Assembly (NCBI GenBank): GCA_904419835.1 | Contig: CAJFTA010000004.1 | Location: 22,784 to 86,783, forward strand | Length of the DNA stretch: 64,000 bases | Source: an uncultured Pseudoflavonifractor sp. | GTDB lineage: Bacteria > Bacillota > Clostridia > Oscillospirales > Oscillospiraceae | Direction: 5' to 3' | In this document: positions 34,414-41,942 of the stretch, piece after piece | Layout: every line of letters starts with the position of its first letter | Position numbering within the stretch: the stretch's first letter is position 1 | Position numbers and translations under genes: made by a program | Notes under the pieces: generated by a model | What the model saw: only the letters and a program-made list of their open reading frames with translations | Told to the model about the DNA's origin: nothing | Databases searched by the model: none

Positions 34414-34446
34414 AGCATAAGGCCGGGCGCTAAAGGGCCGCTAAAA
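34414..34446 (-). promoter_or_regulatory. Activated promoter with tandem 11-bp repeats (lipoprotein gene)
   Basis: Plus-strand units GGGCGCTAAAG (34425-34435) and GGCCGCTAAAA (34436-34446) are contiguous, 9 of 11 identical; on the minus strand TATGCT (34414-34419) follows 5 nt after them. Identical spacing to 33594-33626. Confidence 0.7.
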
Positions 34447-34526
34447 TTTTTGATGAACAAACTGTAAAGCCGGAGACAAAAAAGACGGAAAAATCAAAAC
34501 ATTTTGTAAACGAAATGCCCCGCAGG

Positions 34527-34555
34527 TTGATACCGGGGCGGCGGGATACTATAAT
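34527..34555 (+). promoter_or_regulatory. Promoter of the two-component operon
   Basis: TTGATA (34527-34532), 17-nt spacer, TATAAT (34550-34555). It does not carry the 11-bp repeats, so constitutive expression of the two-component system is plausible. Confidence 0.75.
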
Positions 34556-34631
34556 AGGCACGGGAAAGAAACGAGGGGAGAGCGGCGGCCCGCGGCTGAG
34601 AAATACGACGCAAGGAAGGCGGGTTGAGCGT

Positions 34632-35306
34632 ATGCGGCTGCTAGTGGCAGAGGACGATCTGAAGCTGCTGAAATCCCTCAAGCACATCTTTGAAAAGAAC
34701 AAGTACATGGTGGACGCGGTCTCCACCGGGACGGACGCCCTGGCCTATGCCGAGACGGAGGAATACGACGGCATGGTGCTGGACATCATGATGCCCGGAC
34801 TGGACGGCGTGGCGGTGCTGCGCCGCGTCCGGGGCCAGGGTATCTCCACACCGGCCCTGTTTCTGACGGCCAGAACCGAGGTGGACCAGCGGGTGGAGGG
34901 GCTGGACGCCGGGGCGGACGACTACCTGTCCAAGCCCTTCTCCACCTCCGAGCTGCTGGCCCGGGTGCGGGCCATGCTGCGGCGGAAGGACAACTATGTC
35001 CCGGACCTGCTGCGGTTGGGAGAGCTGGTGCTCAACCGGTCCACCTATGAGCTCAGCTGGGGCGGGCAGACCCAGGCCCTCAGCGGCAGGGAGTTTCAGA
35101 TCATGGAGATGCTGCTTCAGCGCCCCAATTTCATCATCACCACCGATGAGTTCATGTCCCATGTCTGGGGCTGGGACAGCGAGGTGGACGTGAGCGTGGT
35201 GTGGGTGCACATCTCAAACCTGCGGAAGAAGCTGGCGGCCCTCAAGGCCCCCGTCGCCATCCGCTTTGTCCGCAACGCCGGGTACACCCTGGAGCAGGAA
35301 GCATGA
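34632..35306 (+). CDS. OmpR/PhoB-family response regulator
   Basis: 224 residues from ATG 34632. Receiver domain with acidic pocket (VAEDD), phospho-acceptor Asp51 (LDIMMPG), Thr79 and Lys101 (YLSKPF); C-terminal winged helix (LRLGELVLNRSTYELSWGGQTQALSGREFQIMEMLLQRP..., DVSVVWVHISNLRKKL, RFVRNAGYTLE). Binds tandem 11-bp repeats in its family. Overlaps the kinase gene by 4 nt. Likely targets are the two divergent upstream genes with such repeats. Confidence 0.95.
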   Translation: MRLLVAEDDLKLLKSLKHIFEKNKYMVDAVSTGTDALAYAETEEYDGMVLDIMMPGLDGVAVLRRVRGQGISTPALFLTARTEVDQRVEGLDAGADDYLSKPFSTSELLARVRAMLRRKDNYVPDLLRLGELVLNRSTYELSWGGQTQALSGREFQIMEMLLQRPNFIITTDEFMSHVWGWDSEVDVSVVWVHISNLRKKLAALKAPVAIRFVRNAGYTLEQEA

Positions 35307-36526
35307 TTGACCGGCTGAGAAGAAAGTTCATCCGCATCTGCATGCTGTCCTTTGCGGCGGTGTTTCTCATCCTCTTCGCTGCCATCTACCTGGCCACCGA
35401 GGTCCAGACCAGCGCCCGGCTGGACACTCTGGCCGACCTGGTGTCGGAGAACGACGGCATTTTTCCGGATTTTGAGCAGTTCGGCCCGGAGGAGGGGCAG
35501 ACCCTGCCGCCGGACGGGGTGAATCAGGAGTCCCCCTTTACCACCCGTTTTTTCACTGTCCGCTTTGACAGGGACGGGACGCCGGTCTCAGTGGATATTC
35601 GGGCCATCGCCAGCGTGAGCGGGGAGGAGGCCCAAGCCTACGCCGCCGCCGCCCTGGAGAAGGGGACCGAGCGGGGATGGATTGAGGACTTCCGCTACAA
35701 GGTGTACAGCACGCCGGAGGGCGCCGCGGTGGTGTTCATCAACGGCGCCGACACTAGGGCGCTCAACCGGCGCTTCCTGATGGCGGCATCCTCGGTGTTT
35801 GTGGCGGGCAGCGTGGTGGTGCTGCTGCTGGTGATGTTAATCTCCAGACAAGCGGTGAAGCCCGCCATGGAGAGCTATCGGAAGCAGCGGCAGTTTGTCA
35901 CCGACGCCAGCCATGAGCTCAAGACCCCTCTGACCCTGATCCGCACCAATCTGGACATCATGGAGTCGGAGGACGGCCCCAACGAGTGGCTCAGCGACAT
36001 CCGGGAGGAGACAGGCACCATGACCGAGCTGGTGAACCGGCTGGTGACGCTCAGCCGGATGGACGAGGACCAGAGCGCCCTGGAGACGGCGCGCTTCAGC
36101 CTGAGCGAAGCGGTGAACGAGACGGCGGCGGCCTTTGCCGGGGCTGCCCGGGAGCGGGAGGCGGCCCTGACCCTGGACGTGCCGCCGGAGGTGTTCTGCA
36201 CCGGGGACGAGGCCGCCGTCCGCCAGCTCATCTCCATTCTCATGGACAACGCGGTGAAGTACTGCGACAGGGGCGGCGCCATCCGGGTGGGGCTGTCCGG
36301 CGGGCGGCGGGCGGTGCTGACCGTGGACAACAGCTATGCTGCGGTGGACAGCGTGGAGCTGGACCGCCTGTTTGACCGCTTCTACCGGGCCGACAGGGCC
36401 AGGACCTACGGCAGCGGCTTCGGTATCGGGCTGTCCATTGCCAAGGCCATTGTGGAGAAACACAGGGGTGAAATCAGTGTCTCCGGCCTGGATGGCCGGG
36501 CCATCCGTTTCCGGGTGAAGCTGTAA
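35303..36526 (+). CDS. Sensor histidine kinase
   Basis: 407 residues. Two membrane helices (~10-32 and ~158-181) flank a ~125-residue extracytoplasmic sensor; then HisKA with phospho-acceptor His204 (FVTDASHELKTPLTLIRTN) and a HATPase_c domain with N-box (LMDNAVKYCD) and G2-box (GSGFGIGLSIAKAIVEKHRG). No HAMP domain is obvious. Partner of the response regulator that overlaps its start (ATGA). Signal unknown; the predicted regulon (extracytoplasmic isomerase and lipoprotein) points to envelope protein stress. Confidence 0.93.
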   Translation: MIDRLRRKFIRICMLSFAAVFLILFAAIYLATEVQTSARLDTLADLVSENDGIFPDFEQFGPEEGQTLPPDGVNQESPFTTRFFTVRFDRDGTPVSVDIRAIASVSGEEAQAYAAAALEKGTERGWIEDFRYKVYSTPEGAAVVFINGADTRALNRRFLMAASSVFVAGSVVVLLLVMLISRQAVKPAMESYRKQRQFVTDASHELKTPLTLIRTNLDIMESEDGPNEWLSDIREETGTMTELVNRLVTLSRMDEDQSALETARFSLSEAVNETAAAFAGAAREREAALTLDVPPEVFCTGDEAAVRQLISILMDNAVKYCDRGGAIRVGLSGGRRAVLTVDNSYAAVDSVELDRLFDRFYRADRARTYGSGFGIGLSIAKAIVEKHRGEISVSGLDGRAIRFRVKL

Positions 36527-36561
36527 TAAAAAACCAGGACTGCAAAAGCGGTCCTGGTTTT
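36527..36561. terminator. Bidirectional terminator
   Basis: Stem AAAACCAGGAC / GTCCTGGTTTT (within 36529-36560) with flanking A and T tracts, immediately after the kinase gene. Confidence 0.88.
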
Positions 36562-36622
36562 TGCGTGACACAGTGAAACATGGGGATGGCGCAGTCTAAG
36601 CTGTGCCCTTCCCATGCTGCGC

Positions 36623-37366
36623 TTATTTCACATCCGGCAGATATTCCAGCGGGTCCACATAGACGCCGTCCTTCATCATCTCCAGATGCAGGTGAGAGGC
36701 CGAGAGACTCTCGGCCTTGGCGGTGCTGCCCACAGAGCCGATGATGTCCCCGGTGGTGACCACGTCGCCCGCCTCTACGGTGGGCTGCTCGGCCAGGTTG
36801 GAATACACGCTCACCATGCCGTTGCCGTGGTCAATGGTCACGGTTGTGCCCATAAAGTAGTCCTGCTCAATGGCGGTTACGGTACCGCCTGCGGCGGCCT
36901 TGACCTGGATGCCAAGGTCGGCGGCAATGTCTACGCCCTCATGGGTTCGCCAGTCCCCCATCGTGGGACTGAAGACCTGCTGCTCAAGGGAGAAGGCGCT
37001 CAGCACCGTACCTTTTACCGGCCAGGTGTACACGGCGGAGGTGACCACCTCAGAGGGCTTGGGCGCGGCGGAGGGGGCGGTGCTGGCGCTGGGGGTGGGG
37101 GTGGCTGCGGGCGTAGGTGTGGGCGAGGGAGTGGCCGGAATGGTCGGCTTCACCGCGTCCACCGTGGGAGAGGGGGAGACGCTGGGACTGGGGGTGACGG
37201 TGACCTGAGCGGTACCGCCCACCGGGGCGGCGGGATCCTTCCCGCCCAGAGTGGAGAAGAGATAATAGCCCGAAATTCCAATTGCGGCGACGCAGAGGAA
37301 CAGGACTATGTAAAAGCCCTTCCCCGCCATGAAGTCGCCAAAGCGGTCGGTCCATGGTTTTTTCAT
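36623..37366 (-). CDS. spoIIQ: SpoIIQ-like M23/LytM peptidase-fold protein
   Basis: 247 residues: short cytoplasmic tail, one membrane helix (~18-38), Pro/Ser/Thr linker (residues 45-115), and a C-terminal M23 domain (~130-245). Zinc ligands are present: HEGVDIAADLG (His, Asp) and SASHLHLEM (HxH). In sporulating Firmicutes SpoIIQ sits in the forespore membrane and binds SpoIIIAH; clostridial versions retain the catalytic histidine, as here. Size and topology fit SpoIIQ, but a housekeeping M23 endopeptidase is possible. AGGAG RBS. Monocistronic. Confidence 0.75.
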   Translation of the reverse strand: MKKPWTDRFGDFMAGKGFYIVLFLCVAAIGISGYYLFSTLGGKDPAAPVGGTAQVTVTPSPSVSPSPTVDAVKPTIPATPSPTPTPAATPTPSASTAPSAAPKPSEVVTSAVYTWPVKGTVLSAFSLEQQVFSPTMGDWRTHEGVDIAADLGIQVKAAAGGTVTAIEQDYFMGTTVTIDHGNGMVSVYSNLAEQPTVEAGDVVTTGDIIGSVGSTAKAESLSASHLHLEMMKDGVYVDPLEYLPDVK

Positions 37367-37604
37367 TGTGACGCTCCTATCCTAAGATTTGAGGGGGCTG
37401 TAGCTCCCTTCGCGTCCTATTGTGGACATGGAGAAGGAAGAATATACATGAAAATACAAAAAAAGAAAAATAGAAATGGTAGGATAGGCAGAGGAGAAAG
37501 AAGGAAATTTTAATCCGTTTTTAAAGCGCGCAAATCTCAGCGCTGTATAATAGGTAAGCCAGCCGAGGGAATATGAACAAATTTAAAATTTTATGGGCTC
37601 TGAA

Positions 37605-37641
37605 TTGACATATGACAACTTGTCAGCTATCATTGCTGACA
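37605..37641 (+). promoter_or_regulatory. Exporter-operon promoter with embedded TetR-type operators
   Basis: TTGACA (37605-37610), 17-nt spacer, TATCAT (37628-37633). The spacer contains a perfect palindrome TGACAACTTGTCA (37613-37625), and a second dyad TGTCAGC/GCTGACA (37621-37627, 37635-37641) straddles the -10 box. Binding by the TetR encoded downstream would block transcription. Confidence 0.8.
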
Positions 37642-37665
37642 GATCGTCATACGCGGAGGGATGAG

Positions 37666-38298
37666 ATGCCAAGCGCAACATTTTTCAACCTGCCGGCGGA
37701 GAAGCGGGAAAAGCTGCTCGCCGCCGCCCGGGCGGAATTTGCCCGGGTGCCCTATGCGAATGCCTCCATCAACAAAATGATTCAGGCGGCGGATATTCCA
37801 CGGGGCAGCTTTTACATGTATTTCCGGGACAAGGAGGATCTGTTCCTCTATCTTATGGGGGAATATGGGAAACAGCTCTTCGCAGCCATTGAGGAACTGT
37901 TGGAGCGGTGTCAGGGAGATATTTTTGCCGCTTTTCTGGAACTGTTTGACCGGATACAAGCGGAATACCGGGACCCGGAGAAGCGGAAGTGCTACCAGCA
38001 CATTATTGGCCTTGTCCGCAACAACAGCGGCGCCCAGCTGTCCTCTCTGCTGGGGATGGAGGGCTGCCTGCCTGCGCCTGGCCGGCTGGTGGAGTGGGTG
38101 GATCCCCGGCTTCTGGACCTGCGCAGCGCCGATGACCTGGGGAACATATTCCGTATTCTCATGGGTGTGACCGGGCAGGCGGTCCTCCGGGGCATTCAGA
38201 CTGAGGACCCGGCGGAGACGCGAGAGGTCTATCTGCGCACACTGGACATACTCAGGCGGGGCATGGAGCGAAAGCAGCCCGAAACGCAGCATGAATAA
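37666..38298 (+). CDS. TetR-family regulator of the MacAB-like exporter
   Basis: 210 residues from ATG 37666 (GCGGAGGG upstream). N-terminal HTH MPSATFFNLPAEKREKLLAAARAEFARVPYANASINKMIQAADIPRGSFYMYFRDKEDLFLYL is typical; the C-terminal ~140 residues form the ligand domain. First gene of the operon, 12 nt before the adaptor gene; perfect palindromes in its promoter predict autorepression relieved by an exported compound. Confidence 0.92.
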   Translation: MPSATFFNLPAEKREKLLAAARAEFARVPYANASINKMIQAADIPRGSFYMYFRDKEDLFLYLMGEYGKQLFAAIEELLERCQGDIFAAFLELFDRIQAEYRDPEKRKCYQHIIGLVRNNSGAQLSSLLGMEGCLPAPGRLVEWVDPRLLDLRSADDLGNIFRILMGVTGQAVLRGIQTEDPAETREVYLRTLDILRRGMERKQPETQHE

Positions 38299-38310
38299 AG
38301 GAGAATCAGC

Positions 38311-40011
38311 ATGGAAAGCACAGAAATTAGGGAAGCGGCGCCCCAGACACCGGCTGCCGGCAGAAGGCCGGAGTTCAAGATTCCAAAGCCGAAGAAAAAG
38401 CGCAGATGGATAAAAGTACTGATTGTGCTGGCAGTCCTGGCGGCGCTGGTGTTCTGGTTTCTCATCCGGCCTATTATGAGCGCGTCGGAGCAGATTGGAA
38501 ACATGCTCTACCAGACCGGTACGGCGGAGTACCGGGATTTGACGGTCTCGGTGTCGGGCACCGGGACGGTGGAGCCCGCCGACTCCTACCAGGTCACCGC
38601 CCTGGTGAAGGGCGAGATCCTGGACGCCCCCTTTGAGGAGGGCGACCAGGTGGAGCAGGGGGACGTGCTCTATCAGATTGACGCCTCCGACGTACAGAAC
38701 TCCATCGAGCGGGCGGAAATCGCGGTGGAGCAGGCCCGGCTGAGCTACCAGAACGCCCTGGACAGCAGGGAGGACGCCGCAGAGAACACCGACGTGAAGG
38801 CCAGCGACACCGGTGTAATCCAGAAGCTGTACTGCGAGGCGGGGGACAGCGTGACCGCCGGCTCTCCCATTGCCGATATCATCGACCGGGACACCATGAA
38901 GCTGACCATTCCCTTCCACTCCGCCGACGCGGCGGCCTTCTATGTGGGACAGGGCGCCACGGTGTATGTGGACGGCACCGCCGAGACCCTCCAGGGCACG
39001 GTGGATTCCATCTCTCCCGTGGACCAGACGGGCACAGGGGGCACCCTGGTCCGTGAGATCACCATCACCGTTCCCAACCCGGGGGCCCTCTCCGACCAGA
39101 ACACCGGCACCGCCTCGGTGGGCGGGGCGGACTGCGCGGGCACCGGCGCCTTTACATACGCCGCCCAGTCCACCGTCACCGCCAGAACCAGCGGCAAGCT
39201 GGAGTCCCTCACCGTCTCTGAGGGCGACCGGGTGACCAAGGACCAGATCATCGGCGCCTTTGAGGCCACCGACATGGACAGCCAGATTGAAAACGCCCGG
39301 CTCAGCCTCCGTTCCGCCGAGCTGAGCCTCCAGAGCACCAGGGACCAGCTGGAGAACTACACCATCACCTCCCCCATCTCGGGCACGGTGATTGAGAAGA
39401 ACTACAAGGCGGGGGACAATCTGGACACCTCCGCTGCCGCTGCCGCGACAGGCTATCTGGCGGTCATCTACGACATGTCCAGCCTCAGCTTTACCATGAA
39501 CATCGACGAGCTGTACATCGGCCAGATTGAGGTGGGCCAGGAGGTGCGCATCACCGCCGACGCCCTGGAGGGCCAGGAGTTTACCGGCCACGTGAGCAAG
39601 CGCAACATCAACGGCACCACCATGAACGGCGTCACCACCTACCCGGTCACTGTGGAGATTGACGACCCCGGCGAGCTGCTGCCCGGCATGAACGTGTCCG
39701 CCGAGATTCTGGTGGAGCACGCCGAGCATGTGCTCTCCGTGCCGGTGGAGATGGTGGGCCGGGGCAACGTGGTGCAGGTGCTGCCCGCCGACGCCTACGA
39801 CAAGGACGGCAACCCGGACTACTCCCGCCTGGTGGAGACGCCGGTGGAGCTGGGCCGCAACGACGAGGAGTACATCGAGATTCTCTCCGGTCTGGAGGAG
39901 GGGGACACGGTGGTCTACCAGATGAGTCAGACCAGCCTGATTGAACAGATGATGGGCAGCATGGCCCAGTCCGGCGGGGCGGCTACCTCTGTGACGGTGA
40001 CCGAGCCATGA
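38311..40011 (+). CDS. MacA/HlyD-family periplasmic-adaptor-like protein
   Basis: 566 residues, long for the family. Basic cytoplasmic tail, membrane helix (~33-52), then membrane-proximal and lipoyl-type beta domains (RDLTVSVSGTGTVEPADSYQVTALVKGEILDAPFEEGDQVEQGDVLYQID), a helical hairpin (IERAEIAVEQARLSYQNAL), and an apparently duplicated lipoyl/hairpin segment (STVTARTSGKLESLTVSEGDRVTKDQIIGAFEATDMDSQIENARLSLRSAEL). In Gram-positives such proteins work with MacB-like ABC transporters to export peptides, lipids or drugs. Overlaps the ATPase gene by 4 nt. Confidence 0.88.
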   Translation: MESTEIREAAPQTPAAGRRPEFKIPKPKKKRRWIKVLIVLAVLAALVFWFLIRPIMSASEQIGNMLYQTGTAEYRDLTVSVSGTGTVEPADSYQVTALVKGEILDAPFEEGDQVEQGDVLYQIDASDVQNSIERAEIAVEQARLSYQNALDSREDAAENTDVKASDTGVIQKLYCEAGDSVTAGSPIADIIDRDTMKLTIPFHSADAAAFYVGQGATVYVDGTAETLQGTVDSISPVDQTGTGGTLVREITITVPNPGALSDQNTGTASVGGADCAGTGAFTYAAQSTVTARTSGKLESLTVSEGDRVTKDQIIGAFEATDMDSQIENARLSLRSAELSLQSTRDQLENYTITSPISGTVIEKNYKAGDNLDTSAAAAATGYLAVIYDMSSLSFTMNIDELYIGQIEVGQEVRITADALEGQEFTGHVSKRNINGTTMNGVTTYPVTVEIDDPGELLPGMNVSAEILVEHAEHVLSVPVEMVGRGNVVQVLPADAYDKDGNPDYSRLVETPVELGRNDEEYIEILSGLEEGDTVVYQMSQTSLIEQMMGSMAQSGGAATSVTVTEP

Positions 40012-40760
40012 TTAAATTTACCGACGTCTATAAGATCTACCAGATGGGCGACACGGCGGTCCACGCCCTGGACGGGGTGTCCTTCGAGATTAACGAGGGG
40101 GAGTTTGTGGCCATCGTGGGCCAGTCCGGCTCGGGCAAATCCACGGCCATGAACATTATCGGCTGTCTGGACGTGCCCACCAGCGGCACCTATGAGCTGG
40201 CCGGGGTGGACGTGTCCACCATGGACGACGACCAGCAGGCCGTCATCCGCAACAAGATGCTGGGCTTTATCTTCCAGCAGTACAACCTGATCCCCACCCT
40301 TAACGTGCTGGAGAACGTGGAGCTGCCCCTGCTCTACGGCGGCGTGTCCGCCTCCGAGCGCCGGGAGGCGGCCATGAAGGCCCTGGACATGGTGGGATTG
40401 AGCAGCAAGTACAAAAACCGGCCCAATCAGCTCTCCGGCGGACAGCAGCAGCGGGTTTCCATCGCCCGGGCTCTGGCGGGCAACCCGGGGGTCATCCTGG
40501 CCGACGAGCCCACCGGCGCCCTGGACTCCCGGACAGGCCGGGAGGTGCTCTCCTTCCTCCAGCAGCTCAACGCGGCGGGGCACACCATCGTGCTCATCAC
40601 CCACGACAACTCCATCGCCGTCCGGGCCCAGCGGATCATCCGCCTGCAGGACGGGCGCATCATCTACGACGGGGACGCCCACGACCCCCGGGCCGTGGTC
40701 CAGCCCACCGAGAGCGGGATGGAGGAGCCCGCCGGCTTCGGAGAGGGGGCGGGGGCATGA
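40008..40760 (+). CDS. MacB-type ABC transporter ATP-binding protein
   Basis: 250 residues. Walker A GQSGSGKST, signature LSGGQQQRVSIARAL, Walker B VILADEPTGALDS and the H-loop ITHDN are intact; closest to the LolD/MacB/FtsE group. ATGA overlaps at both ends couple it to the adaptor and permease, so the three genes encode one exporter. Confidence 0.94.
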   Translation: MIKFTDVYKIYQMGDTAVHALDGVSFEINEGEFVAIVGQSGSGKSTAMNIIGCLDVPTSGTYELAGVDVSTMDDDQQAVIRNKMLGFIFQQYNLIPTLNVLENVELPLLYGGVSASERREAAMKALDMVGLSSKYKNRPNQLSGGQQQRVSIARALAGNPGVILADEPTGALDSRTGREVLSFLQQLNAAGHTIVLITHDNSIAVRAQRIIRLQDGRIIYDGDAHDPRAVVQPTESGMEEPAGFGEGAGA

Positions 40761-41929
40761 ATTTCACCCAGTCCTTCCGCCTGGCGCTCAAGAGCCTGGC
40801 CACCAGCAAGATGCGGGCGCTGCTCACCATGCTGGGCATCATCATCGGCGTGGCCGCCGTCATCATCATCATCTCCCTGGGCGACGGCATGAACGATATG
40901 ATCAACTCCGAGTTTGAGAAGATGGGCACCAACCTGCTCCAGGTCCAGATCATGGGGCGGGGTTCCTCCCAGAACATCACGGAGGAGGAGATGTACGCCC
41001 TCAAAGACGAGAATCCGGACTGCATCGCCGCCATGAGCCCCAGCGTCAGCTCCATGGCCACCGTGAAGCAGGACTCCGAGACCCTGAGCGCCACCCTCAC
41101 CGGCGTGGGCGAGGAGTACATCGCCGTCAAGAGCCTGGAGCTGAGCCAGGGCCGGTTTATCCAGTACATTGACACCGCTCGGATGCAGAACGTGTGCGTC
41201 ATCGGCTCCTACGTCAACGAGGAGACCTTTAACGGCGCCGGCCTGGGACAGACACTGCGCATCAACGGCAACGAGTACACCGTGGTGGGCGTGCTGGCCG
41301 AGCAGGCGGACAACACCTCCTACGGCAACGACAATACGGTCTACATCCCCTATACCAACGCCACCCGGCTCAACGGCAACGCCGTCATCAGCCAGTACAT
41401 GTTCACCGCCACCAGCGAGGACACCAACGCCCGGGCCAAGGCGGTGATTGAGAGCAAGCTGGAGCAGTTCTACGGCGGCGACGACTACTACATCGTCATC
41501 TCTATGAGCGAGATGATGGACATGATGGGCAATATCCAGGGCACGGTGATGACCGTCCTGGTGGCCATCGCCGCCATCTCCCTGCTGGTGGGCGGCATCG
41601 GCATTATGAACATCATGCTGGTGTCGGTTACCGAGCGAACCCGGGAGATCGGCATCCGCAAATCCCTGGGCGCCAAGGGCAGGGATATCCGCAGGCAGTT
41701 TATCATTGAGGCGGGCACCACCTCCGTGCTGGGCGGCGTCATCGGAATTGTGCTGGGCGTGTCGCTGGCCACGGTGGCGGGCAACCTTGTGGGCATCACC
41801 GCCAAGGCGTCTCTGTCCGCCATTGCTATCTCGGCTGGCGTGTCCCTGGCGGTGGGCGTGCTCTTCGGCTATCTGCCCGCCAACAAGGCCGCCAAGCTCA
41901 ACCCCATTGACGCCCTGCGCTACGAGTAA
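40757..41929 (+). CDS. MacB-type ABC transporter permease (FtsX fold)
   Basis: 390 residues: N-terminal helix (KMRALLTMLGIIIGVAAVIIIISLGDGM), a ~230-residue extracytoplasmic MacB_PCD domain, and three C-terminal helices with the conserved FtsX motif MLVSVTERTREIGIRKSLGAKGRDIRRQF. In contrast to proteobacterial MacB, ATPase and permease are separate genes. 13 nt before the S-layer-homology gene. Confidence 0.93.
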   Translation: MNFTQSFRLALKSLATSKMRALLTMLGIIIGVAAVIIIISLGDGMNDMINSEFEKMGTNLLQVQIMGRGSSQNITEEEMYALKDENPDCIAAMSPSVSSMATVKQDSETLSATLTGVGEEYIAVKSLELSQGRFIQYIDTARMQNVCVIGSYVNEETFNGAGLGQTLRINGNEYTVVGVLAEQADNTSYGNDNTVYIPYTNATRLNGNAVISQYMFTATSEDTNARAKAVIESKLEQFYGGDDYYIVISMSEMMDMMGNIQGTVMTVLVAIAAISLLVGGIGIMNIMLVSVTERTREIGIRKSLGAKGRDIRRQFIIEAGTTSVLGGVIGIVLGVSLATVAGNLVGITAKASLSAIAISAGVSLAVGVLFGYLPANKAAKLNPIDALRYE

Positions 41930-41942
41930 AGGAGCATATAAG

